The notes: generated from the letters alone by a model not told the origin. Shown: positions 1-7,026, counted from the first letter of the stretch. The stretch is 17,068 nucleotides of DNA from CAYMUN01 sp964640775 (GCA_964640775.1 CAZXIT010000016.1:1-17068), one strand, 5' to 3'. Made by a program: numbers and translations.

Positions 1-2
1 AG

Positions 3-1205
3 ATACTGATGCTTGGGTGGGAGCTGCCTCCCCATAACAGTGGTGGACTGGGAATTGCATGTTACCAGCTCTGCAAAGCTCTCTCCAAAAAAAACCTTGA
101 TATCGAGTTTATCCTCCCCTACCAGGCCGAGCACGGCATCGATTTTATGAACATCACGGCCGCCCAGCCGCAAGGTGTAGCCAGCGTTATTCGTTCCGGT
201 ATTGCGTATGACAGCTACAAATATACGCTCGAGGACGGTACGGAGGAATGGCTTAACATCCACGACCAGCAGGCCCTGTACGAAGAAGCCGTAGCCTCTC
301 TGGCGGCCCATAGAGAGTTCGATATTGTCCATGCTCATGACTGGCTGACATTCCGGGCGGCATTGCGCGTTAAAGCGCTTAAAAATTGCCCGATTATCCT
401 GCACGTCCACTCCGTAGAATCAGATCGCGCCGGCAGTCTGGAGGCTGGCAATCCTTTGGTACGGGAAATCGAAGAGACTTCGCTGCATATGGCTGACAGG
501 ATCATTGCAGTCAGCGGCCGCACCAAGCAAAAGATCATTGAAGACTATGGCATACCTGCCGACAAAATAGAGGTCGTGCACAATAGCATTGCCGCCGGTG
601 AAGCCACGCCGCTAGAAGGTGAAAATGCCTACCAATACCTGAGCCTCATGAAAGCCATGGGCTATCGAGTGGTGGTCAACATCGGGCGCCTGACCATCCA
701 AAAGGGCTTGCCCAACCTGCTCAGGGCGGCCAAAGAAGTCATTGACCACGCACCCAAGACGCTGTTTTTGATCGTCGGCAGCGGCGAGCAGTACTACGAA
801 CTCATAGAACTGGCCGCCGAGCTGGGAATTGGCCCTAATGTGCTGTTCGCGGATTTTCAGCGCGGTAAAAATTGGCGCGACGCCTTTGCTATTGGCGACC
901 TGTTTGTACTGCCATCAGTCTCTGAGCCGTTTGGCCTGACACCGCTGGAGGCCGTGGGCTATGGCACACCGGCTATGGTCAGCCGGCAATCAGGCATTAG
1001 CGAAGTACTCAATAACTGCCTAAAGGTTGATTTTTGGGATATCCGTGAGATGGCCAACCAGATTACGGCCGTCATGCAGAATGATGTGCTGCGCGACGAA
1101 TTATGGAACAACTCGTTCCAGGAATACCAGAAAATGTCTTGGAGCGACGCCAGCGATAAAATTCACCAGGTGTACCAGTCTCATCTGAACGGGGTGCCGG
1201 CATGA
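3..1205 (+). CDS. GT4 family glycosyltransferase, probably glycogen/alpha-glucan synthase type (5' end cut by window)
   Basis: Retaining GT-B glycosyltransferase that probably transfers glucose from a nucleotide sugar. Numbering from the ATG at position 9: the glycine-rich donor loop NSGGLG is at residues 10-15, HAHDW at 108-112, the second Rossmann half begins at GRLTIQKG (226-233), and the GT4 E-x7-E motif is EPFGLTPLE (306-314), with both glutamates present. The frame stays open upstream of position 9 (ATA CTG), and relatives usually begin M-x-I-L-M-L-G-W-E, so the true start is probably a few codons outside the window. The stop overlaps the GH57 start as ATGA, suggesting translational coupling. 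The two downstream glucan hydrolases favour a role in a storage or surface alpha-glucan. The family is secure; the donor and acceptor are inferred, and another hexosyl transfer is possible. Confidence 0.85.
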   Translation: MLMLGWELPPHNSGGLGIACYQLCKALSKKNLDIEFILPYQAEHGIDFMNITAAQPQGVASVIRSGIAYDSYKYTLEDGTEEWLNIHDQQALYEEAVASLAAHREFDIVHAHDWLTFRAALRVKALKNCPIILHVHSVESDRAGSLEAGNPLVREIEETSLHMADRIIAVSGRTKQKIIEDYGIPADKIEVVHNSIAAGEATPLEGENAYQYLSLMKAMGYRVVVNIGRLTIQKGLPNLLRAAKEVIDHAPKTLFLIVGSGEQYYELIELAAELGIGPNVLFADFQRGKNWRDAFAIGDLFVLPSVSEPFGLTPLEAVGYGTPAMVSRQSGISEVLNNCLKVDFWDIREMANQITAVMQNDVLRDELWNNSFQEYQKMSWSDASDKIHQVYQSHLNGVPA

Positions 1206-2407
1206 CCAAAGCGATCGTACTCTACCTGCACGTCCACCAGCCATTCCGGATCCGGCACTACACCGTGTTTGACAGCGGTGTAAACCATGATTACTTTGAC
1301 GCTCCCTACGACGATAATGCCAGCAATGAGCGCACCCTCAAAAAGGTCGCTGAGAAGTCATATCTGCCAACCAACGCCCGCCTGTTGCAAATTCTGCGCG
1401 ATAATCCTGATTTTAAAGTCAGCCTGTCGATTACCGGGACAGTTATAGAACAGCTGCAGCGCTGGTCGCCGGAATCGCTCCAATCATTTGTCGACCTCTG
1501 TGCGACTGGGCGAGTGGAAATTGTCGCTGAAACGTACCACCACAGCCTGGCGTTTTTCTACTCGAGAGCTGAGTTTGAAATGCAGGTCGATATGCACCGC
1601 CGCAAAATCCAAGAAATATTTGGCCAGACACCGCAAGTTTTCCGCAATACCGAGCTGGCCTACAACAATGATTTAGCCTATTGGGCCGATCGGGCGGGTT
1701 ACAAGGGCATCTTGGCGGAGGGCTGGGACCCGATACTCAATTGGCGCAGTCCCAATTACGTCTACCGGCCGACTTATACTGACCAAATCCGTTTGCTGAT
1801 GAAAAACTACAAACTAAGCGACGATATCGCTTTTCGTTTTGGCGATAGCAACTGGGCAGAATACCCGCTGACTGCCGACAAATTCAGCCATTGGCTGTCT
1901 GAAGACCCCAACGCCACCAATTTTAACCTGTTTATGGACTACGAGACCTTCGGCGAACACATGTGGCATGAGTCAGGTATTTTTGACTTTTTGGAGCACT
2001 TGCCCAAAGAGTGGCTGAAAACGCCGGGGCATACGTTTATGACCGTCAGCCAGGCGATTGACGAGTTTGAGCCAACTGACCAGGTGGATATGCCACAGAC
2101 CGTGACTTGGGCTGACACCGAGCGCGACCTGACGGCCTGGCTGGGCAATGCCATGCAGACGGGCTCTATTCAGGCATTGTATGATTTGCAGCCAGGAGTG
2201 ATTGCCAGCAATGACCTGGCGCTGATCGAGGACTGGCGCAAACTGCAAACGTCCGACCATTTTTACTATATGTGCACCAAGTGGTTTAGCGACGGTGATG
2301 TTCACGCCTATTTCAGCCCGTATGATACGCCCTATGAGGCTTATATCAATTTCATGAACGCCTACCGGGACCTGCAGTACCGGCTGGCGCAGAAAGGCAT
2401 CAGCTAA
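1202..2407 (+). CDS. GH57 family alpha-amylase / alpha-glucan-acting glycoside hydrolase
   Basis: Cytoplasmic retaining glycoside hydrolase of family 57 acting on alpha-glucans; no signal peptide is visible. The conserved regions appear in order: HVHQP at residues 10-14, AETYHHSL at 109-116, FRNTELAY at 147-154 with the expected nucleophile Glu151, and FMDYETFGEH at 244-253 with the expected acid/base Asp246. This motif set resembles the archaeal MJ1611-type alpha-amylases rather than the branching-enzyme subgroup. The length of 401 residues fits that group. The start codon lies inside the stop of the preceding glycosyltransferase gene and the stop is one base before the GH15 start, so the three genes read as one operon. 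Family assignment is firm; alpha-amylase activity is inferred from the subgroup. Confidence 0.88.
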   Translation: MTKAIVLYLHVHQPFRIRHYTVFDSGVNHDYFDAPYDDNASNERTLKKVAEKSYLPTNARLLQILRDNPDFKVSLSITGTVIEQLQRWSPESLQSFVDLCATGRVEIVAETYHHSLAFFYSRAEFEMQVDMHRRKIQEIFGQTPQVFRNTELAYNNDLAYWADRAGYKGILAEGWDPILNWRSPNYVYRPTYTDQIRLLMKNYKLSDDIAFRFGDSNWAEYPLTADKFSHWLSEDPNATNFNLFMDYETFGEHMWHESGIFDFLEHLPKEWLKTPGHTFMTVSQAIDEFEPTDQVDMPQTVTWADTERDLTAWLGNAMQTGSIQALYDLQPGVIASNDLALIEDWRKLQTSDHFYYMCTKWFSDGDVHAYFSPYDTPYEAYINFMNAYRDLQYRLAQKGIS

Positions 2408-2408
2408 C

Positions 2409-4343
2409 ATGGGACGGCCTGTCGTACTCAGCAACGGCCAGCTGTTTGTCGGTCTCGACGAGCACGGCCTGGTCCACGACTTTTATTATCCGTACGTTGG
2501 TCTCGAAAATCTGACCAATGCTCGCAGCAGCCAGCACAAAATCGGCGTCTGGGTAGACGGCCAGTTTAGCTGGACCGATGACGGCAGCTGGCAAGTCGAC
2601 ATTGATTTTGAATCTGATGCCCTCGTCAGCGACATAAAACTCCACAGCGATACTCTGGCCATCAGCTTGCACTTCCAAGACTACGTCGACAGCCAGTACA
2701 ATGCCTTGCTCCGGCACATCACCATCACCAATGACGCTGACCATGACCGCGACGTACGGCTGTTTATGCACCAGGTATTTCAGATATCCCGGGCCGGCCG
2801 GGCTGACACCGCCATCTATGTACCTGACGACCATTACATTCTTGATTACAAAGGCCGCTACTGCCTGCTGATTGCCGGTAAATTTTCAGACGGACAAGAT
2901 TTTGACCAGTACGCTGTCGGCAACTACGGAATCGAGGGCAAAGCCGGCACCTTCCTAGACGCCGACGACGGTGAACTGTCTGGCAATGCCGTAGAGCATG
3001 GCGGCGTTGACAGCGTCATACGCTTGCAGCGGCGGCTTAACGCCGGTCAGCGGGCTTCAGTCGATTACTGGGTCATCGCAGCCAGCAGCCAGAGCGACGC
3101 CCAGGACGTCCACCTGGAATTTAAAGGCCAAAATCTTGACGACCGTATGCGCCATGTCCGCCAAAACTGGCAGGAATGGCTGGGCGGCGGAGAAATTGTG
3201 ATACCCGATTTTCACAAGCGCAGCCTGCAGCACAGCCTGCTGATCATCAAAGCCCACTGTGATGACCGCGGTTCAGTCCTGGCCAGCGGCGATTCCAGTA
3301 TTTTTAACTACGGCCGCGACTACTACTGCTACTGCTGGCCGCGCGACGCGGCGTATGCCCTGTGGCCGCTGATCCGCCTGGGTCATTTTGAGGAAGCCCG
3401 GTCTTTCTTTGACTTCGCGCGGGACACCCAGCACCACGATGGCTACCTGATGCACAAATACCAGCCAGATCGAGCCATCGGCAGCACCTGGCATCCGCTG
3501 GTCCACGGCCGGCGACGAGAGCTAGCCATTCAGGAAGACGAAACCGCCAGCGTTATTTTCATGATTGGCGAATACTACGACGCCAACCCGGCTGACCTGG
3601 AGTTTATACATGGCCTGTATCGGAACTTTGTGACCCCGGCAGCTAATTTTATGGTTAACTTTATTGATACTGAGACCGGCTTGCCGCACGCCAGCTACGA
3701 CCTGTGGGAAGAAAAATTCCTAACCAGCACCTACACCGTCTGCAACGTCATTGCCGGCCTCCAGACAGCCGCTAAGCTGGCCGCAGCCTTTGACGAGCCG
3801 GCTTACGCCACCAAATGGACCAAAACGGCTGCCGACATTCGCAGCAACCTCGACAAGCTGTACCATCCCGACGGCTACTTCCGCAAAGGCTTCCTGCTGC
3901 TCGAAAACGGCGAGTTGCAGTATGACGATACCCTCGATATTTCCAGCCTTTACGGCCCGTATATGTACAGCGGCATCATGCTGCACGACGAACGGCTGAC
4001 ATCAACCGCTCGCCACATCGAAGAACGCCTGCTCAATACCTCTCCTAGCGGCGGTGTACTGCGGTACGAAAATGATAACTACTTCCTGACCAAGCACGAG
4101 TTTAAGGGCAATCCGTGGATCGTCAGCACCCTCTGGCTGGCACAATACTATGCCACCACCGGCGATACCAAAAAAGCCCAGGTGCTGCTCGACTGGTCGC
4201 TGCAGCATGAGCTCAAGAGCGGTGTCCTCAGCGAACAGTTTGATCCTGAAACTGGGGCCCCGCTCGGCGTCACCCCGCTCGTCTGGAGCCACGCCGAGCT
4301 GGTAAATACACTGCTTGACCTGGCTGCTGATACTAAAAAATAA
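2409..4343 (+). CDS. GH15 family glucoamylase (glucan 1,4-alpha-glucosidase type)
   Basis: Inverting exo-hydrolase that releases glucose from alpha-glucan ends. It has the prokaryotic two-domain layout: a beta-sandwich N-terminal domain (about residues 1-255) and an (alpha/alpha)6 barrel (about 265-644). Diagnostic sequences are CYCWPRD (residues 307-313), QEDETASV (375-382), YDLWEE (430-435), where Glu434 aligns with the general acid of fungal and clostridial glucoamylases, and LSEQFDPETG (607-616), where Glu609 fits the general base. The length of 644 is normal for bacterial and archaeal members. There is no signal peptide, so it probably acts inside the cell on glycogen-like polymer or on GH57 products. 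A trehalase or dextranase specificity is possible within GH15, but the glucan neighbours favour glucoamylase. Confidence 0.88.
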   Translation: MGRPVVLSNGQLFVGLDEHGLVHDFYYPYVGLENLTNARSSQHKIGVWVDGQFSWTDDGSWQVDIDFESDALVSDIKLHSDTLAISLHFQDYVDSQYNALLRHITITNDADHDRDVRLFMHQVFQISRAGRADTAIYVPDDHYILDYKGRYCLLIAGKFSDGQDFDQYAVGNYGIEGKAGTFLDADDGELSGNAVEHGGVDSVIRLQRRLNAGQRASVDYWVIAASSQSDAQDVHLEFKGQNLDDRMRHVRQNWQEWLGGGEIVIPDFHKRSLQHSLLIIKAHCDDRGSVLASGDSSIFNYGRDYYCYCWPRDAAYALWPLIRLGHFEEARSFFDFARDTQHHDGYLMHKYQPDRAIGSTWHPLVHGRRRELAIQEDETASVIFMIGEYYDANPADLEFIHGLYRNFVTPAANFMVNFIDTETGLPHASYDLWEEKFLTSTYTVCNVIAGLQTAAKLAAAFDEPAYATKWTKTAADIRSNLDKLYHPDGYFRKGFLLLENGELQYDDTLDISSLYGPYMYSGIMLHDERLTSTARHIEERLLNTSPSGGVLRYENDNYFLTKHEFKGNPWIVSTLWLAQYYATTGDTKKAQVLLDWSLQHELKSGVLSEQFDPETGAPLGVTPLVWSHAELVNTLLDLAADTKK

Positions 4344-4350
4344 GATGAGG

Positions 4351-4363
4351 AGCGCTTAGCGCT
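4351..4363 (-). terminator. Small GC-rich hairpin over the rpmG stop codon, possible terminator
   Basis: AGCGC-TTA-GCGCT forms a 5-bp stem whose loop is the complement of the L33 stop codon. On the minus strand the stem is followed, ten bases later, by a run of six T. The T-run is far from the stem, so termination is weakly supported. It sits exactly at the convergent junction of the GH15 gene and rpmG. Confidence 0.3.
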
Positions 4364-4556
4364 TCGGGGCTTCGTTGCGGCCGAGGTTCTTTTTGGTCTC
4401 AATGAAGAGGATGTGCTTGCGGAGCTTAGGGCTGTATTTCTTAAGACTCAGCTTATCGGGAGTATTCATAGTATTTTTGGTCGTGTAATAGATACGCTCG
4501 CCGGTTTCCTCAGCAATCATACCGATAATCTTGCGCTTGTCGCCTTTTTTAGCCAT
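4356..4556 (-). CDS. rpmG: 50S ribosomal protein L33, cysteine-free form
   Basis: Structural protein of the large ribosomal subunit near the E site. The 66-residue protein carries the L33 signature: MAKKGDKRKI at the start, TTKNTMNTPDKLSLKKYSP in the centre (about residues 25-43) and LRKHILFIETK afterwards. It is 10-15 residues longer than most L33 proteins because of a basic C-terminal tail. The zinc-ribbon cysteines are absent: Ala14 and Glu15 stand where the first CxxC usually lies, so this is a C-minus, zinc-independent form. An AGGA ribosome binding site lies about ten bases before the ATG. It is a lone gene, convergent with the GH15 gene, with a long structured 5' leader at 4557-4702. 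Confidence 0.93.
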   Translation of the reverse strand: MAKKGDKRKIIGMIAEETGERIYYTTKNTMNTPDKLSLKKYSPKLRKHILFIETKKNLGRNEAPKR

Positions 4557-4602
4557 AGATATACATCCTAACAGATGTAAAACTGATTGTAAATAGCTAT
4601 GT

Positions 4603-4634
4603 GAAACAAAAATACCGGTCGATCAAACCGGTAT
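4603..4634 (-). terminator. Intrinsic-terminator-like hairpin in the rpmG leader
   Basis: Perfect 8-bp arms ATACCGGT (4612-4619) and ACCGGTAT (4627-4634) enclose a 7-base loop. On the minus strand the stem runs directly into TTTTTGTTT. It lies between the tRNA-Thr(UGU) and rpmG coding regions, so it either ends the tRNA transcript or acts as an attenuator for rpmG. A T-rich stretch on the plus side (from 4638) makes weak bidirectional function possible. Confidence 0.6.
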
Positions 4635-4704
4635 CCTTGTTTTTCTTCTTGCAAGAAGGACAATTTTGTAAGCATGTTTCTTTTTGGGGATTCACACTTA
4701 CCAG

Positions 4705-4738
4705 ATTTTATGGTAATCCCATGGTATTGATTTGTCAA
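4705..4738 (-). promoter_or_regulatory. Candidate promoter for the rpmG leader RNA
   Basis: On the minus strand a consensus -35 TTGACA (4738-4733) is followed by a 17-bp spacer and TACCAT (4715-4710) as a -10 box. An overlapping TAAAAT (4710-4705) is a better -10 by sequence but its 22-bp spacing is too long. The predicted start is near 4702, giving a leader of about 146 nt before the rpmG ATG. Confidence 0.45.
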
Positions 4739-4773
4739 CAAGCACATGCTTAGTTTTCCACAGGTACGTATTT

Positions 4774-4850
4774 TGGAGCCACCTGTCGGATTCGAACCGA
4801 CGACCCTCAGTTTACAAAACTGATGCTCTAACCAGCTGAGCTAAGGTGGC
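4774..4850 (-). tRNA. tRNA-Thr (anticodon UGU)
   Basis: Read on the minus strand, the acceptor arms GCCACCT and AGGTGGC pair fully, with U73 and an encoded CCA at 4776-4774. The anticodon stem TCAGT/ACTGA closes the seven-base loop TTTGTAA, giving anticodon UGU, which reads Thr ACA codons. The T arm is GTCGG-TTCGAAT-CCGAC. It shares its first 15 bases with the tRNA-Thr(GGU) gene on the opposite strand. Confidence 0.95.
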
Positions 4851-4886
4851 GTTACTGTATTACCGCTTAGTAAGTAACAGTGATAA

Positions 4887-4919
4887 AGTGTAGCAAAAAC
4901 AGAGAGAATTTGCTACTAT
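4887..4919. promoter_or_regulatory. Divergent extended -10 promoters between the two tRNA-Thr genes
   Basis: An inverted repeat, GTAGCAAA (4890-4897) and TTTGCTAC (4909-4916) with an 11-base spacer, places an extended -10 element on each strand. On the plus strand it is TGCTACTAT, with its -10 at 4914-4919, reading toward tRNA-Thr(GGU). On the minus strand it is TGCTACACT, with its -10 at 4892-4887, reading toward tRNA-Thr(UGU). Neither has a good -35 hexamer. Predicted starts are about 11 and 30 bases before the tRNAs. Confidence 0.5.
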
Positions 4920-4936
4920 TGCTTGAGTCTTGGCAT

Positions 4937-5011
4937 GCCACCTTAGCTCAGGGGTAGAGCGCATCCATGGTAAGGATGAGGTCCGGGGTTCAAATCCCCG
5001 AGGTGGCTCCA
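4937..5011 (+). tRNA. tRNA-Thr (anticodon GGU)
   Basis: Acceptor arms GCCACCT and AGGTGGC (5001-5007) pair fully, followed by U73 and an encoded CCA at 5009-5011. The anticodon stem CATCC/GGATG encloses ATGGTAA, giving anticodon GGU for Thr ACC/ACU codons. The T arm is CGGGG-TTCAAAT-CCCCG. It is followed after 20 bases by tRNA-Tyr on the same strand, probably one transcript. Confidence 0.95.
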
Positions 5012-5031
5012 GTGCATTCATTGCACAGCGT

Positions 5032-5117
5032 GCAGGGTTAGTGAAGCGGTCAAACACAGCAGACTGTAAATCTGCCCTCTTTCGAGTTCGCAGGTTCGAA
5101 TCCTGCACCCTGCACCA
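5032..5117 (+). tRNA. tRNA-Tyr (anticodon GUA)
   Basis: Class II tRNA with acceptor arms GCAGGGT and ACCCTGC, A73 and an encoded CCA (5115-5117). The anticodon stem GCAGA/TCTGC encloses CTGTAAA, giving anticodon GUA. A 14-base variable arm containing CTC/GAG marks the bacterial tRNA-Tyr type. The T arm is GCAGG-TTCGAAT-CCTGC. Confidence 0.95.
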
Positions 5118-5181
5118 AATCGCTTATACTTTAGTCCTTTTATTTGCTAATAATCTTAGGTAATGTAATAATGAACTCAGG

Positions 5182-5213
5182 ATAGCCCTCGAAAGAGCGG
5201 CTATTTTGTTTTT
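5182..5213 (+). terminator. Intrinsic terminator after the tRNA-Thr/tRNA-Tyr unit
   Basis: ATAGCC-CTC, loop GAAA, then GAG-C-GGCTAT gives a 9-bp stem with one bulged C, followed by TTTTGTTTTT. It probably ends the tRNA transcript. Its T-run finishes only about five bases before the ribosome binding site of the next small gene, so it could also act as a leader hairpin for that gene. Confidence 0.7.
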
Positions 5214-5229
5214 AAATAAGGAGGCGATG

Positions 5230-5397
5230 ATGAGAGTATTGCATCAAATAAGATTTGAATGGACAAAGGAGCCTCAGTTGCAGGCATTATGTCCTGGCTC
5301 ACCGCACGACTTAGTCTATGTAGTCGATGAAGCTAACATTATTCGGGATCACTATTTTGAGCCGACGGGGCCAGGCTGGCCAGAATGTTGGTCATAA
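5230..5397 (+). CDS. Small protein of unknown function (55 aa)
   Basis: I do not recognise this protein. The best evidence that it is real is a strong Shine-Dalgarno sequence, AAGGAGG (5218-5224), five bases before the ATG at 5230. An ATG at 5227 is too close to it, and the in-frame ATG at 5206 lies inside the terminator T-run. The 55-residue product is soluble, with no membrane segment. It is hydrophilic at the start (MRVLHQIRFEWTKEPQ), has a compact centre (DLVYVVDEANIIRDHYF) and a proline/tryptophan-rich end (GPGWPECWS). The DxV-YVVDE-x-N-x-I pattern suggests a beta-strand core but no family. No convincing separate promoter is visible between the terminator and the start. Confidence 0.5.
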   Translation: MRVLHQIRFEWTKEPQLQALCPGSPHDLVYVVDEANIIRDHYFEPTGPGWPECWS

Positions 5398-5451
5398 CTT
5401 TGACAATAATATCGCACCGATCATAAGGGATATGGTGTATCATACGCATTG

Positions 5452-5835
5452 ATGCTGATTGTTCTAAAACATAAAAAATACTTAGTCCCTGTGCTTGCCT
5501 TAGCCCTCATTGTCGCCCTCGGAGTTCCTTGGCGCAGCTACCAGCGCCACGCTGTGATTGCTTATATGTCAAAACAAGTTTGCGGTTCTGCTGCAGTCAA
5601 TAATGGCGGTGCGGATTTATGCTCTAAGCCCACAGACTTTAGCAACACTTATGACTACAGCATTAAATCTGCTTTTTTAGGGATTGGCACACACTACACG
5701 TACAGCAGCAAGTTCACGATAAACTGCGATACGGTAACTTCTTATTCAGGCGATATTATATCCTATCCAGGCGGCCACTTTCTTCGTAATACAAGTAGTG
5801 GAGAATTAAACAGCGACAGGCCGCTGGCATGCTAA
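5452..5835 (+). CDS. Membrane-anchored or secreted hypothetical protein with four cysteines
   Basis: Unrecognised protein of 127 residues. The N-terminus has a few basic residues (KHKK, about 7-10), then a hydrophobic helix (about 11-27, YLVPVLALALIVALGVP) and no clear signal peptidase site, so an uncleaved anchor with the rest outside the cell is likely. The outer part is polar and Ser/Thr/Tyr-rich, with four cysteines (VCG, LCS, NCD and the C-terminal LAC), compatible with two disulfides. No ribosome binding site is at normal distance from the ATG. A TATCAT hexamer (5438-5443) ends eight bases before it, suggesting a leaderless transcript. TTG at 5449 is an alternative start. Confidence 0.6.
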   Translation: MLIVLKHKKYLVPVLALALIVALGVPWRSYQRHAVIAYMSKQVCGSAAVNNGGADLCSKPTDFSNTYDYSIKSAFLGIGTHYTYSSKFTINCDTVTSYSGDIISYPGGHFLRNTSSGELNSDRPLAC

Positions 5836-5859
5836 ATACTCGAAACTAGCGCTTTGGCC

Positions 5860-6984
5860 TCAGTAGTTGCCGTCGCCGTAGTTGGTGGTTTTAATTTTGT
5901 AGCAGATGTGGCCTGCCGGGTGGTCATACGGTGAGACGTCGGTGGTATAGTCGTCCGTCTGCCTGGAGGGGCTGTTGTACGAGCTGTAGCCGTCGCTGCT
6001 GGCTTCCTTATAGGTAACGCAGAGCTGGTAGTAAAACGTAACATCTTGAGGCAGAGCCGCTGCTGCTGTCTTGTTGAGGGCAGTAGTCCGGCTGTAGGAA
6101 GTGGGTGATGGGATGGAGCTGGCCGGCAGAGTGCTGGCTTTGTACTCTACCAGTCTGGTATCGAGTAATTTTGCGGAGTCGCCCTTGTAGTCGACGGCGT
6201 CAAGTGAGTTTGGCAACTTTTTATTAACCCGCGCATAATCGTCAATTCCCTGCTCAATGTCATTGAGATTGCTCTCGATGAGCTTGTCATTGCGTGTTTT
6301 GTGGGCATTTGCCACCGGACCTAGCAAGCCTAGGAGGCCGATGATACCGACAGCTATGACCATGAATACCATATAGAAGCGTCGGAGCTGCGACATGCGG
6401 CCGCCAGGGTTGAGCGTCCTGAGGAATGTTAGCGCGTACAAAATGAATATCACGATGGCGCTGTATAAGCCAATCTGGGCACCCGAGGTGTCAGAACTGC
6501 TAGTAAACATCGATATCAGCGAAAAGACAGCTACAATCAGCGAGCCGATGCCAAATAAGGCAAAGATGACGGCGTGGATAATCATCACGAGCGCTGAGGC
6601 GCCGGTTTTTTTAGATGGTTCGTGTTTGGAATAAAAGAAGTCGCAGCCAGCGGCAATCGGCAGCAAGACCAGCACCGCGGCGATGCCGTACGGTGTAAAG
6701 CCGTTGCTGCTTGATTTATCAATGAAGCTGGAGATAACGGTGGCGGTCAGAATAGACATCGCCAGTACTGTCCAGCCCCAAAAAGCATAGGTCAGCCACT
6801 GCAGCACCAGTACGCCAGAGGTGTTCTCTTCGAAGCTGGCGGGGGCTGGTGGTGGAGCCGGAGCTGCCAGCTGTGGAGCTGGTGCAGGATGCGATGGCCA
6901 ATGCTGGTCAGTATTGTGGTGTTCGGGAGCCGCTGGCGGGGTTTCTGCGGGTTTTTCGTCTTCGGTGTGATCCATAGAGGGCAT
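5860..6984 (-). CDS. Five-helix membrane protein with proline-rich N-terminus and pilin-like C-terminal domain
   Basis: I do not recognise the family. In a 374-residue product from the ATG at 6984, residues 1 to about 52 are acidic and Pro/Ala-rich. Five hydrophobic segments follow at about 56-88, 97-119, 130-159, 169-191 and 204-228. A C-terminal region of roughly 140 residues begins with NLNDIEQGIDDYARVNKKLP, which resembles the post-helix segment of type II secretion or type IV pseudopilins (helix, then Y-x4-G/K-x-L/YP). That region is Tyr/Ser/Thr-rich, contains two cysteines and is probably extracellular. The frame opens at TTG 7011; I chose ATG 6984, with ATG 6975 as an alternative. No ribosome binding site is visible. 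It lies 42 bases downstream of the TPR gene on the same strand. Confidence 0.75.
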   Translation of the reverse strand: MPSMDHTEDEKPAETPPAAPEHHNTDQHWPSHPAPAPQLAAPAPPPAPASFEENTSGVLVLQWLTYAFWGWTVLAMSILTATVISSFIDKSSSNGFTPYGIAAVLVLLPIAAGCDFFYSKHEPSKKTGASALVMIIHAVIFALFGIGSLIVAVFSLISMFTSSSDTSGAQIGLYSAIVIFILYALTFLRTLNPGGRMSQLRRFYMVFMVIAVGIIGLLGLLGPVANAHKTRNDKLIESNLNDIEQGIDDYARVNKKLPNSLDAVDYKGDSAKLLDTRLVEYKASTLPASSIPSPTSYSRTTALNKTAAAALPQDVTFYYQLCVTYKEASSDGYSSYNSPSRQTDDYTTDVSPYDHPAGHICYKIKTTNYGDGNY

Positions 6985-7026
6985 TCTGAAGCAATTTTGC
7001 CGATATGGCAAGAGGCTTTAGCCTGG

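Noticed and set aside
1973..2434. 153-codon minus-strand open frame antisense to GH57
   Set aside because: Shadow of a gene with all catalytic motifs intact; no ribosome binding site or family resemblance.
4569..4676. 35-codon frame in the rpmG leader (MLTKLSFLQEEK...), ending just before the rpmG ribosome binding site
   Set aside because: It has no ribosome binding site and runs through the terminator hairpin and T-run, which explains its composition; only conservation data could revive it.
4860..5108. Minus-strand open frame of 82 codons across the tRNAs
   Set aside because: Its protein (MQDSNLRTRKRADLQ..., PPRGFEPRTSSLP) is the well-known spurious translation of antisense tRNA sequence; the tRNA calls explain the region.
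4774..5117. tRNA cluster as an integration site for a mobile element
   Set aside because: No integrase, no duplicated tRNA 3' end as a direct repeat and no mobile genes nearby; the repeated tRNA ends are explained by two full tRNA-Thr genes.
4930..5163. Plus-strand open frame of 77 codons across tRNA-Thr(GGU) and tRNA-Tyr
   Set aside because: It consists of translated tRNA sequence (GSNPRGG, RRFESCTLHQ) and has no ribosome binding site.
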